64,000 nt of DNA, from contig JAVTVY010047966.1 in assembly GCA_036873755.1 (NCBI GenBank), forward strand, positions 62,001-126,000. The letters are read 5' to 3'. Below are positions 34,746 to 46,639 of this stretch, in pieces. The notes under the pieces are model-generated. The model had not been told where the DNA came from. It saw only the letters and a program-made list of their open reading frames with translations, and searched no databases. The DNA comes from Hanleya hanleyi (Eukaryota > Mollusca > Polyplacophora > Lepidopleurida > Hanleyidae). The number at the start of each line of letters is the position of its first letter. The stretch's first letter is position 1. The position numbers and the translations under genes are program-made.

Positions 34746-34965
34746 GTAGCTCCATACAGTTATCTGATTGGTCAATGAAGTGTGATGGCGCCTTGTTGAT
34801 TGGCTGGATTTCAATCCAAGTAAAATACCAATTGTTTTAAGCTGGAACTAGACGAAACAAGCTCCATTCCATAGGCGTAACATTATATATTTCATTCATG
34901 ATGAGCAACAATGGTAGTGAAACGGTGAATGAAACACAAGAGGAATGACATAATATACAATAGAC

Positions 34966-34971
34966 TTTATT
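34966..34971 (-). terminator. Poly(A) signal of the 35-37-kb gene
   Basis: TTTATT on the plus strand reads AATAAA on the minus strand, 82-87 bases downstream of the stop codon at 35,053. Distance and orientation fit a eukaryotic polyadenylation signal. Confidence 0.6.
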
Positions 34972-35052
34972 TTAACTGAAGAGTTACTATTTAAAACAGC
35001 ATGCGTGCAATACAATACATGTAGATTTTAAGCTGTGTCACTATAATAATGA

Positions 35053-37330
35053 TTATAATCTCTTGTCTTCTCTCCTCTTCAGTGTCTTGGCCACGTTATT
35101 CAGTTTCTCTCGCATGTAATAATGCACCTCAGCGTCTGTTTTTTCTTTAAAAAACTTCTGCACGGTTTCTGCAAAATTAAAAACATTAAACATAAATAAT
35201 TTGATGAACACAGGATGCACAGTTCTTGATATTTCTGAGTTTGGTGGAGTCGGGGATCGTGGTGGTGGAGTCGGGGATCGTGGCCGATATGGAGAGCGAG
35301 AAGATCGGTGAGGTGTCGATGAGATGGCGCACTGGCTGGGTCGATCAATGACTGGTCGGCTATCAGATGACCGGGTTGCAAATAAATTTGACAATCTGTC
35401 TACGGCTGCCGGAAGACCTGTGTACAGAGAAAAAATTTTAAATATCTTGAAAAGAGCCCACATGCAGAGACTGAAAAAGAATTCCTTAAAAGTATTAACC
35501 AATTTGGCTATACACACAATCACTCTTACAGTTGAAATTCACATCATAACTACTGTTGTGCTTGCTGGGGAAGTTGTAACTCTCATTAATTACATTATTG
35601 GATGTCGCCTGATAACCCTTAAGCATATAGGGAATTTAACACTGCATTAAGACAATAATACCAACCCGCTAAAGACTTGACTGTGGATACCAGTGACTCA
35701 TTAAGAGCAAGAAGTGACTTATTGGTCTCTTGCAGGTCGGTCACAGTCCGCTTCAAGCTTCCTATTTCCCTTCGGAGATCTTCCACAGCCAGCTGTGTTG
35801 CCACTTCTGGACTGTTTCTGCTTGCCTGTGGGAAAAATATATAATTAAATTATTTCAAGGCAACAACCCACATTTGTTAGCAGAAGGAGTTTGTTGATTG
35901 TAGCAGTGGTTCAATCACAGTTGTGAGCATTAATCCGATGGACATAACACATCTCCAGAAATGGAAGTAGAATAAGGTCACTTTCAGTAAATAACATCAA
36001 AACTGTAAACCATAAAAAAGTGTAGCATTTTGGCAGATATGTGTATGGTCGCCTATTTAATTTACACAATAAACCATACATTAATTACCAAAATCGTGTG
36101 GATCCACTGATTAACTTTGCATAATATAGGAGGAAGGTTACTCCAAAAATATTTGGAACAAGCATCTTGGGATCAATATTTCGATGCTTGTTCCAAATAT
36201 TTTCGGAGTAACCTTCCTCCTATGTTAATTACCTCCAGTTTATTATGTAAAACAGTTTGCAATTCCAGTGTAGTAATTAAGGGACAAGAATGTCACCTAC
36301 CGCTTTCATTTGATTTCTCTCCTTGAGGATAGAAAGGATATCCTTATCTGATCTCTTCTCACTTGCCGCTCTACCAGCGCTCTTCTTGCTCCGTTTTACA
36401 GCCGGTGTCTCATTCTGAATTTGAAATACAGTTTAGCATATTAGCTTATCTTGATTTATAACCACATTACATGTATTTCTTTACAAAATGTCACAATACA
36501 AGCACTGATATTGCCTTTTTTACCATACGGGTATATGAAAATGAAAAGAAAAAATAAAACCTGAAAAAGGATTGGTCATATACCTCTTCATCAGAGCTCA
36601 ATGATGCTCTTGCAGCTGTACGCTTAACCCTGTGGCCTCGTCCAAGGTTGCCACGGTTCTCTCGGATAACAGCGATATCCTCTCCATCCAACAGCCTGTC
36701 GAGGATACTTTTCAGTTCTGATCTCTCCTCTGAAATAAATGTATAGTTTGCCATTGAATTGAGCTCACATAATAATTAAAACTAAGCATAGAAAATATGG
36801 GGTCCACATTTAGCATCACATTTTTACATTTCAAGTATGAATCAGTTCAATGAAATATAAAACGGGTTAGTTTTATAATGGCTTTTCTGAAGAAACTTAA
36901 TTTGCCATGTTTGTAGACAAAACTGATGGAATGTTTTGTTTAACATTTGTAAAAGGAATTATGTTTGTTATATACAAAACTTGGTTAGCATGCAGCTAGG
37001 TATTTTTTGTTTTAAATTAACAAAAGTATATACAATTACCTTCAACTAGTTATTAAATAACAAGAGTAACTCAGAGGGTTAATATCAGAGCTTAAATTTA
37101 TACATGTATGACAGCGCCTAACCGTGCTAACTTACCATCAAATCTCATAACCCTGGCTGCAACAATATCGATTCGACCATTCTTCCCTGGCCACCGGACC
37201 TCGCACACTGAATCGAAATTCCAGGATTCGTTGTTGAGAAGCTCCTTGCGCACACCAACTATGCGAGACGAATCTCCAATATCGAGAACATTGTCCTCAT
37301 TAAGGGCTTTGCATACCAGAGCAAAGTGAA
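35053..37330 (-). CDS. Host coiled-coil protein of unknown function, six exons seen, 5' partial
   Basis: Minus-strand exons with compatible phases and GT-AG borders: 37,330-37,136; 36,729-36,584; 36,414-36,301; 35,825-35,666; 35,417-35,221; 35,157-35,053 (stop). The first visible exon reads FALVCKALNEDNVLDIGD and VCEVRWPGKNGRIDI, resembling N-terminal modules of some invertebrate BEN-type or transposon-associated proteins. Next come an acidic/basic segment (RASLSSDEE, KRSKKSAGRAASEKR: a possible nuclear signal), a heptad-rich coiled coil (LRREIGSLKRTVTDLQE), a Ser/Pro/Arg-rich linker and a charged tail. No BEN domain is visible. The function is unknown and the start codon was not found. The splice donor at 35,666/35,665 (GTTGGT) is weak. 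Confidence 0.6.
36126..36223. repeat. Near-perfect hairpin, about 41-bp arms
   Basis: ATAGGAGGAAGGTTACTCC-AAAATATTTGGAACAAGCATC is mirrored by GATGCTTGTTCCAAATATTT-CGGAGTAACCTTCCTCCTAT with about an 18-base loop. It lies in an intron of the minus-strand gene (between 35,825 and 36,301). A short MITE or miRNA-like hairpin; nothing decides between the two. Confidence 0.75.
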
Positions 37331-37658
37331 CTGAAAATTTTGATATAGTGATGTCATCATTGCTAAATATCTCCTAAATGGCTAACAGCATGTGGATGAA
37401 AATTTCGCACATGACAGTTTAGTTTGTACTGGTTATTTCAACGCAAGGAGAAGTGAAATTGATGCACATTTCACACAGACATAGCTCCTGCAACTTACCG
37501 TTTAGCAGTGTCAAGATGTAGAGTTACACTGTAGGCACAGGAAATTGGGAAATCTCGTGCAACTTCTCTTCAATGCCACACAACACCAAACTACAGAGAA
37601 AAATGGGAGGGGGCATAAGGAAAGGCAGAAAATCGGAAAACTGCAGACAGGAAATGAG
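37300..37658. repeat. Inverted duplication, left arm (359 bp)
   Basis: The reverse complement of 38,864-39,222, almost without mismatches and of equal length. The arm includes the first 31 bases of the first visible coding exon of the minus-strand gene (37,330-37,300), its splice acceptor, an intron, and an upstream candidate exon ending CTAAACG|GTAAGT. Confidence 0.85.
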
Positions 37659-37669
37659 CAGTTTTGGCT

Positions 37670-38860
37670 GCCATGATGGCTTGCTCTTTAACTTTCCGCT
37701 TGGCATTATGGGACGTTCATGGTGCACGTTACAAATGACTGCGTTGTTTACAAAATTAGAAATGACATAAGATAAAAATTATGACCTTACGGGTATTGAC
37801 AACTAAACAGACGGCTAGATTGTTACTTATATTAGTTAAAATACTTCCTGTAAACGGAACAACAGTGGATTCCATGCTCAAATATTCTACTCTTGACAAC
37901 GAGAAATTTCACACCAACTTCCCAAAAGTCCCGCCTTCTCCAGGCAAAGTACATTGTGTATAGACCTACGCCAGAATTTCAGATATGATTTACTGTTACA
38001 AACAATAATCAGTGATGATATATCCTGCCTTACGTTTCTTGATCAGTGATCATAATTAAAAATGCATCATATGTTAGCAGATAAATCGCGTTGAATTATG
38101 GAACTATTTTTTCTGTATAGCAAAGCACTCACATTTAACATGAATGAGCCATCGGCGCGATGCTTTCGATGGATCTGTAAGTGAACCTACATGTCCCCAG
38201 TTCCCAAGTCCGGTGACACTTTTATCAGCTATCTGAAATATAACCCAATCTTCATTGTTGATTGCACAACACCTTTCCGTCTCTTATTATATATCAATTT
38301 TCACAATGGTCCCACCCTCCCACTTTACAGAAGGTCCATTTGTTTTTTGTACACGTCAATATCTTGGAAATGAGGGGCATGGAGGTTCTACCTATCTACT
38401 TCACTCTTCTTCTTTGGAGATAAATTCCAGTACATTTCCTCTTGTTTTCGAGAACTCGATGTATGTTTTATCCAACAACTTAGGCTTTAAAGGTTATGTA
38501 TTGTAATTTAACGTCTCAGATATCGTAGTTTTGATGGACTACCCGTCGTCATCATCTTTTTGTATGCCAAACCATTTTGGAATGACTGTCACGTTGTAGA
38601 AAGCGATGCATGGATGGCCAATGTTCATGATGTGAACAACAACAACGCTCCATGTGCTCCATTCTTATGTAAAGTGGGGGAGTGGTGTAACAGTCAGTCA
38701 CCTGGTAACCTTTAAAATTAACCCCCAAGTTGAACAACCTCATGTAGTCTGCTTGTATGCATAATGTTATCCGTACCCAAGGGTTAAATTTTCCTTGTGA
38801 ATATTCAACACAATCGAAAAAAAAGGTCCCCAAGAAAATGGCATTGCAAATTTTCAATTT
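37670..38860. other. Spacer between the inverted arms, no recognisable gene
   Basis: About 1.2 kb of sequence that separates the two 359-bp arms. It may hold the promoter of the minus-strand gene. Short ORFs have no family features. Confidence 0.5.
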
Positions 38861-38863
38861 GTA

Positions 38864-39222
38864 CTCATTTCCTGTCTGCAGTTTTCCGATTTTCTGCCTT
38901 TCCTTATGCCCCCTCCCATTTTTCTCTGTAGTTTGGTGTTGTGTGTCATTGAAGAGAAGTTGCACGAGATTTCCCAATTTCCTGTGCCTACAGTGTAACT
39001 CTACATCTTGACACTGCTAAACGGTAAGTTGCAGGAGCTATGTCTGTGTGAAATGTGCATCAATTTCACTTCTCCTTGCGTTGAAATAACCAATACAAAC
39101 TAAACTGTCATGTGCGAAATTTTCATCCACATGCTGTTAGCCATTTAGGAGATATTTAGCAATGATGACATCACTATATCAAAATTTTCAGTTCACTTTG
39201 CTCTGGTATGCAAAGCCCTTAA
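38864..39222. repeat. Inverted duplication, right arm (359 bp)
   Basis: Plus-strand copy of the 5' part of the minus-strand gene. The candidate donor CTAAACG|GTAAGT (about 39,016-39,028) and the acceptor TTTTCAG|TTCACTTTGC (39,185-39,201) are both preserved. The sequence diverges after GCAAAGCCCTTAA; downstream on the plus strand the frame stays open for over 200 bases without recognisable similarity. Confidence 0.85.
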
Positions 39223-39229
39223 CGAATTC

Positions 39230-40105
39230 AAACAGTGCCAGTTTGGATGCCATGATTTCACGTGGGTATGCAGCGAAGGTATAGACGGTATCAGTGTTGA
39301 TTGCTATGTAGAGATGATATACCGACAGGAAGTTGTTGTAAACAACCTGCAAACACGAGGCGGCTTAGCTGGCCACCCGCCATGCAAAATCTACTCACCG
39401 GTCGGGCCGAGTCGAAAGTGTCAAAGTTCGACATGTCCGTTCTTGCTGACAAATGTGCACTAAATGGACGTAATTAAGGAATAATGACGGGCGATACAGC
39501 ATCACAGTCTCTTACTCGTATTCACTTTGTACAAATATGTCCAATTATATGACTATAACATTCACGACCAACGCATATGCTCCTTCTCAAACCTGTTCTT
39601 TCGTTAGAAACAATCCCGACGCCATATTTGTTTTTCTGTCAATGAAGCCTCGTTTTGATTCTGGAGGACACGTGATCTTCCATGAACTGTTATTTCCAGA
39701 CAGGATTATCTCCCCTTGTATTTCGGCCAATAGATAAACTTAATTGGATATTGTGCATTTTCTAAATGTTCAGTTCCTTTACAGTTCACATTTTCCACAA
39801 TTGTATGTCATTGTAAAATAATCAAATAATTGTTTCAATTATGTTGGAATTTACTTCATATGGAAATTAATGACTAAATGTGTATTGAGGATATTGTTTC
39901 ATAATATTGTTTAGTGTAAATTATGGATATTACTTATTTTAGTATTCACATTTTTTTATCAAACTATTTTGTAAATACTGAACACTGGAAATAATAATAA
40001 AAAAATAGTGAATTCATGTATTTTCTTATCACAATGACTTGTTATGTATTAATTCAAATCTACTATTGGATCATGTTTCAGTTCATGGGTTATAGATAGT
40101 CAAAG
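39230..40105. other. No recognisable gene
   Basis: After the short open frame that follows the inverted arm, the sequence is AT-rich and featureless to the array at 40.1 kb. Confidence 0.5.
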
Positions 40106-40109
40106 ATTT

Positions 40110-40730
40110 ACCATGGTAAACCATACCTGCACCATGGTACATCAGAGTTTACCATGGTTCACCATACTTGCACCATGGTCACACCATGGTAAACCATACC
40201 TGTACCATGGTTCACCACAGTTGTACCATGGTAAACCATACCTGCACCATGGTACATCAGTTTACCATGGTTCACCATACTTGCACCATGGTAAAACATA
40301 CCTGACGTACCACAGTTGTACCATGGTAAACCATACCTGCACCATGGTACATCAGAGTTTACCATGGTTCACCGTACTTGCACCATGGTCACACCATGGT
40401 AAACCATACCTGTACCATGGTTCACCACAGTTGTACCATGGTAAACCATACCTGCACCATGGTACATCAGAGTTTACCATGGTTCACCATACTTGCACCA
40501 TGGTCACACCATGGTAAACCATACCTGTACCATGGTTCACCACAGTCGTACCATGGTTTACCATACTCGCACCATGGTAAACCATAGTCACACCATGGTA
40601 AATCACATCTGTACCATGGTAAACCATGTTGTACCATGGTAAACCATACTTTTACCATAGAATGTATGGTAAACCATGCTTTACCATGGTACTTTTCATG
40701 GTAAACCATGGTACTTTTTTATAAGGGTTG
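40110..40730. repeat. ACCATGGT minisatellite with higher-order structure
   Basis: ACCATGGT words alternate with AAACCATACCTGC, TACATCAGAG, TTCACCATACTTGC and TTCACCACAGTTGT spacers. A higher-order unit of roughly 100-115 bp recurs (CATACCTGCACCATGGTACA near 40,121, 40,236, 40,333 and 40,447). The array ends CCATGGTACTTTTTTATAAG, the same terminus as the 34.5-kb palindrome. The long ORFs on both strands are repeat translations. Confidence 0.85.
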
Positions 40731-40739
40731 CTTATTAAT

Positions 40740-42440
40740 GGGAGAGGCCACTGTTTGCACTTCTTTACACAGATGCCGTCTAGTGCGGATGTTTGTATTT
40801 CATAGCGTATGACCCGTACATTGCAGCTTGGAGAGGCCAAGATGACAAATACATTTACGGGATATATATTATAGATATGGCATCCTATATTTCATATACC
40901 CAAAATAGTATGGTCACAGGTATGGAATATTTAGTATCAAATTATATTCCATACAGCAGGAAATGTAAAATAACCAATTATGGCAAGACTGCCTTAAATT
41001 TAATCAAATAAAACTCTTTGACTACATTCGAGAGGTATGACAAAGTATTTGTATATATGAATATTTATTTAAATTTAACCTATCACTGAAATGCAATGTC
41101 GAAGTTCCATCAACCGGCTTCCCCCAAGAGGTACGTCTCATACTCGTTCATTATGCTTTTTAACGTCATAAGAAGGTAATTCTTTTATATGGCAAATATT
41201 AAGATTTGACATCATGAAATGGTAATTCTGATACACGGCAAATATTAAGATTTCATCTAATTTTATCCAGACTGTAAAGAAAACCAAATGAAGCATTATA
41301 AGTTATTTCACCGTCTGGTAATTATATGCATATTTCGATGAGAGCAAATATTCAGTTTATCCCTTTCACTGATGGTTATACGGGTATACCATTTCGTTTT
41401 ATATGATCAGCAAATATATGGCAGAACTGAACTTTTGCAACCAGTTTGGTAAATACTGCAAATATATGCAAATGTTAAGGAATGACTGCGCTGTAAATAT
41501 ATTGGAAATATTTTCATTTACCAACAGTTTAATATCCTTTAAATGTGGTCAATAGTAATATTTCATTTTGCAAATTAATGCAAATATGAAAATGTGATAT
41601 GGTTTTATTGTGTGTAGGGTATATAATTTTTATTTTGATCATTCAACACGCTCTCGTGGATAATATGAGTGTGTAATACGTGGCATAACGCGACAAGTGC
41701 AGGGGAGACTGTGTGGGGTTTCTTCCCTTATTTCATACAATGCCATCTACAATGGATTGGTTAGAAAGCTCTACTTCTTGGCGATTTCCACTTCGTCGTT
41801 TCAGGAATCAGGAGTCACCCTGTAGCATAAGATGGAAACGAGGAATCCATGTAATATATAGGACATCGTAACTCTTCCCAATACAACGTATAAATAAGCT
41901 ACGTGATTCACCGGTAATACACGTAGAAATATTACACAATTCAATGTAATATAATTTACAGAAAAATGAAACAGAAGTAAAACTCCATACTGTCCTGTCT
42001 CAAGTTTGTCACAAATGCGGCCTTAATTTACTATCCATATCCGAGTACCCCACACTCTGGGTAGCGAAGAAATTGAATACACATGTTTAACTTCTCCTTG
42101 CTGAAATTTACACAAGATACATATAGGTGCACGATAGTTCCGTTCGATTATTTCTGAAAAAAATCCAACAGCATGCCGTTAACATGTCGAAACGCGAGTA
42201 TTTTTTCTTGCGTGTACTTCTCCCACAAGCAAAGTTAGTGAACTGATTCTAGCTGTACACCCGTGTGCATGATTTTATAACGCATGCAGCACTTGGCGAA
42301 ACATATGCACGTTGTGATTGGTTGATCCTTATGTTAGCCTGATAAGCGTAATATGATTAGAATTCTGATTGACAGACAGGTCGAGCCTGCAGACAACCGG
42401 AGTAGTAGACAAAAGACCGATCGGACCTTATTTCACCCGG
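40740..42440. other. AT-rich sequence left of the second Polinton; terminal repeat not identified
   Basis: Contains a short direct repeat (GGCAAATATTAAGATTT at about 41,191 and 41,238). The left TIR of the second Polinton should lie somewhere here, but I could not match it to sequence at its right side, which is obscured by the tandem duplication. Confidence 0.4.
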
Positions 42441-42451
42441 ATAAAAACACG

Positions 42452-42458
42452 TATAAAA
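42452..42458 (+). promoter_or_regulatory. TATA box upstream of the Polinton polymerase
   Basis: TATAAAAGG, followed by GGCG, lies about 145 bases upstream of the polymerase start codon. Between them is a CCTG/CCTGC microsatellite (42,521-42,572), presumably in the 5' leader. Confidence 0.5.
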
Positions 42459-42601
42459 GGGGCGATTTTTAGTGGTTTGGTGTATTCATTGCACTACCCA
42501 ACGGAGCTATCTCACCTACCTGCCTGCCTGACCAGCCTGCCTGCCTGCCTGCCTCACCAGCCTGCCTGCCTGTTCTGACGAGAGGAGGGCCTCACTGCAG
42601 C

Positions 42602-45600
42602 ATGAGACGTGGAGAAGATTTTCCATGGGACCCAGCAGCATCTCCGGTTGAAGTCTTGCCCGAAGACGAGCGTGTGAGTGACATTTATCGACGTCACTGG
42701 GCTACCATACGCCATTGTTTTCACCGTGACCGTCGTCTATTGGACTTGTAAAACTTTCGGCTGCAGGACCTCACGTATCTGTCTACCTATGCTGAGAACA
42801 TTTTCACAGACCAGGTGACAGCGTTCAAGTTGAATATGACATTCGGTTACATCTTACGGCAGGTCCAGGTGCGGTATTATTACCCCAGCAATAATACCTA
42901 TGTGTTTGACCAGCCGTTCACGGTGACGGATGCGATTTCTCTGGAGCCACTCATCGACCAACTCACTACGTTGGACCCATTGGAATGGGCCCGGTTGCAA
43001 CGCCCCAATACCAAATGGCTTGTGGAAATGGTGACCAACGTCACATTTTTCGTCACCAAAATGAGAGATCATCCTATCGGTGCTCCTGTACTACTACCAC
43101 CTTGGCTGCTTCATCGACCCGGACTGTATGCATTAACGGGAGGCAAAAATGGACCCTACAAAGACCGGAAATGTCTGTTTCGGTGTTTGGCCGTGCATCT
43201 GGATGAGTGTGATCCCCAGGCTTGTGATAGAGTGGCCAATGGCTATTGGGAACAGTATTTAGAGGAGTGAGACTTGGATGAGCGGCAGTTCCGTGGAGTC
43301 CCGTTCAAGTATTTGGATGTCGTGGAAACTCTGTTCAACATCAATATCTTTGTATACCGATTACGATGCGAGGAGGACATATTTGTGGCTGAATTGGTTC
43401 GTCGTTCAACAGAACGGTATGCTTCTACAATGAAAGTCAATGTCTTCGACGATAATGGGGTGAGTCATTTTTCGCTGATCTACAATATGAGCCTGTACGC
43501 GCAGTCCTACAGTTGTGCCCAATGCCATCGGGTGTTTCACCACTCTGGGCACCTACATCAGCACGAGAAGATTTGTGACAACAGTGTGAAGCGAACATTT
43601 CCTGGTGGTGTGTATCATAATACGCCCACTATTTTCCAGGAACTGGCCGATGAGGGTCTTATCATACCGGAGGAGGACCGTTATTTTCCCTACCGGGCGT
43701 GTTACGATTTTGAGGCCCTGTTGGAGCCCATGGACATGTTCTCAGCGAAAACGCAGTGGACGCAGCGCCATATTCCCCTCAGTGTGAGCATTTCCAGCAA
43801 CGTACCTGGCTATGACGCTGCACCGGTCTGTTTCGTGTCATCGGGGGATTCCCATGAGTTGATCACCCGCATGATAAAGTATTTAGAGGAAGTCAGTGCG
43901 GCCAGTACGGAATTGTTGGTGTCCAAGTTCCAGGATGTACTGGACCAACTGGACGATCGGATTCCTATACTGGGTGTATCGTCTAGTGACGATGAAGAGT
44001 CATAGTCCGAGTCCGAGTCGGAGTCGCAACCGGAACCCATGCAGTCGCAGGATGTTCCTTTACCTAAACCGTATGCGGAGAAATTGAAAGCGCGCTTCTT
44101 ACAATACCTAGGCCAGTTACCGGTGCTCGGTTTCAACTCGGGGCGATACGACTTGAACATGGTGGAGGAATTTCTCTACCCATACTTGGCCCAGGCTAAT
44201 ACCATCAAGTCCGTCATCAAGAAGATCAATAATCATATGGCCCTCACTACCACATCACTCCATTTCCTGGATGTACGGAACTACTTAGCTCCCAATTATA
44301 GCTATAATCAGTGGGTGAAGGCATATGACTGTGCACAAACCAAAGGGAGGTTCCCTTACACGTATATATCGACGCTCGACCGTTTGGAGGAAACACAGTT
44401 GCCACCCCGGGATGCGTTCTTTGACGATTTGAAGCCCGGAAGTGGAATGTCCGGAAGACACGTACCGTGAACTACAGCAGGTATGGAACGATCAACACAT
44501 GCAGACCTTGCGAGATTTCCTCATATGGTATAATAACTTAGATGTGGTTCCTTTCCTGGAAGCGGAAAATGGTTCAACTCTTTCGTCGTGAGATGCACGT
44601 CGACATCTTCAAGGAGTGCTTGAGTTTACCGGGTCTGGCGCTTCGCTATCTTTTTCAAGAGTGTCCTACCTACTTCTCGCTGATACAGCAAAAAGATGCG
44701 GACATGCATGATTGTCTAAAGCAGAACATCGTGGGCGGACCTAGTCTTATTTTTCACCGTTATCACGAGAAGGACGTCACTACTCTCCCCGGTGGGAAAC
44801 CCTGTGCTAAGATCATCGGATTCGATGCCAATGCCTTGTACCTGTGGTCTCTGGCCCAGCCTATGCCGAGTGGGCATTATACACGCTGGTTGGCAGAAGG
44901 CCAGCATTTCACACCGCAACGCACTCCCTACAAGCATCTGGCTGACCAGTGGTTGGATTGGGAAGCCTATCGACGGGGAATTTATATACGCCATCAGACC
45001 AACGCCACAGAGAAGCGCATAGGAGATCGTCGACTCCCCGTCGATGGGTTTGGCCTGGTGGGTAGAACACCGACCGTATTCCAATTTTACGGCTGCTATT
45101 GGCACGGCCACGGATGCCATTTCAGCGCTGGACGCTTCAACGAACGACGTGGAAAAACACCGGAAGAATTACGGGAAGAAGTGCAGGAGAACGGCGATTA
45201 CGTGAAAGAGAGAGGATACCATCTCATCGAAATGTGGGAGTGTGAATTTCACACCATGTGCCAGGCCCTCCCACATTTACGTCGTTTCCTAAAAGAGCGC
45301 GAGTATCCGCTCAGTCGTCGGCGACTCCTGAGTCTGCCACAGATGTTCGACGCCATTCGTTCCGGGGACCTCTACGGCTTTGTCGAATGTGAACTGCATG
45401 TTCCCGACACTCTCAAGCCCCTCTTCGCCCAGTGTCCTCCCATCTTTAAGAACACGCTGGTGGGTCGGGATGATATTGGAGACACCATGGGGGCCTATGC
45501 TGAGCAACACGAGTGTTTGCCTCGACCTCGACGGATGTTGATTGGCAGTATGTGGGCAGAGAAAATCTTGCTGGGCACTCCGCTACTACAGTGGTACATG

Positions 45601-46493
45601 AGCCACGGTCTGGAAGTCACACGCGTATACCAAGTGATACAGTACGTACCCAACGCCTGTTTTGCGGATAATGCCGACATCGTGACGTCTGCCCGTCGTC
45701 AAGGTGATCAAGACGCGAGTAAGGCCATCATCAGTGAATCGTGGAAATTGACGGGCAATGGCTATTATGGCAAAACGGTCACGAACCAGGATAAGCACGT
45801 GAACGTGAACATCTGTACTACTCCACAAGCCCGCAAAAAGTGAATTCTCCTCTGTTGCGCTCCGTGGTGGTCATCGATGACGACACGTATGAAGTCACTT
45901 TAGCTAAAAAGACTATCCGTTACAACCTGCCCCTGCAGATTGGATGTATGGTATACCAGGTGGCCAAGCTGAGGATGCTCCAGTTTCTATTTGATTTCAT
46001 GGGTGTGTATTTTAATCCATCAGACTGGCAACTCATGGAGATGGATACAGACTCGGCCTACATGGCCGTCTCTAATGCGGATTGGGAGTCCCTGGTTAAA
46101 CCCGAGTTACGTGCACAGTATGAAACGGAACGGGACCAGTGGCTACCTCGGCGTGACCATTACCAGTACGACAAGCGTACGCCGGGCCTCTTCAAGCTGG
46201 AGTGGAGTGGGGATGCCATGATTGCTCTCTCCTCGAAGACGTATTACTGTTACGGTGGAGACGAAAATAAGTTTAGCTGCAAAGGGGTGAACCGGTGCGA
46301 TCCCAACATCGACAAAGCCTTGTACCTGAACGTGCTGCAAAGCCAGGCCAGTGCGAGTGGGACTAACAGAGGATTTCGGGTGGTGGACCACCAGATGCGG
46401 ACGTACATCCAGCAACGAGACGCCTTTACTTTCTTTTACCCGAAACGGAAAGTCCTTCCCGATGGCATCAGTACCACTTACCTGGACTTGTGA
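42602..46493 (+). pseudogene. PolB: Polinton protein-primed DNA polymerase B, multiply interrupted
   Basis: Family B DNA polymerase of the protein-primed type (DNA_pol_B_2) that would copy the element genome. Visible in order: a C2H2-like finger (CAQCHRVFHHSGHLHQHEKIC region, about 43,515-43,580); exonuclease motifs YDFEALLEP (43,703) and GFNSGRYDLN (about 44,130); Pol A GFDANALYLW (about 44,820); Pol B GNGYYGK (about 45,754); Pol C MDTDSAYM (46,041); and a typical terminus. Three in-frame stops (TAA 42,749, TGA 43,268, TAG 44,003) and three frameshifts (about 44,435, about 44,562, about 45,835 in a CAAAAAG run) inactivate it. The catalytic motifs themselves are intact, so decay is recent relative to the family. 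Confidence 0.9.
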
Positions 46494-46539
46494 AAATTTC
46501 GAACTATATGACTTTTGATACACGAGTTAAAACTGTAAA

Positions 46540-46625
46540 GTCAGGATGGCCGAGTGGTCTAAGGCGCCAGTTAACAGTGCTGGTCTGCGAAATGCAGAAC
46601 GTAGGTTCGAATCCTACTCCTGACA
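46540..46625 (+). tRNA. tRNA-Leu-like gene or pseudogene, anticodon loop irregular
   Basis: A type II tRNA cloverleaf: perfect 7-bp acceptor stem (GTCAGGA / TCCTGAC), D arm GCCGAGTGGTCTAAGGC, anticodon stem CCAGT / GCTGG, long variable arm (TCTGC / GCAGA), perfect T arm GTAGG-TTCGAAT-CCTAC, and discriminator base A. This suits leucine. The 7-base anticodon loop reads TAACAGT, which lacks the invariant T at position 33, so no anticodon can be assigned. No T4 terminator follows within about 50 bases. It sits between the polymerase and the protease of the Polinton. Real variant, pseudogene or SINE head are all possible. Confidence 0.6.
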
Positions 46626-46639
46626 GTTTCAGGACCGCT

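Noticed and set aside
40110..40730. CRISPR-like regularly spaced repeats
   Set aside because: Repeats are short palindromic words in a eukaryotic minisatellite with variable spacing; spacers are repeated too, and there are no cas genes.
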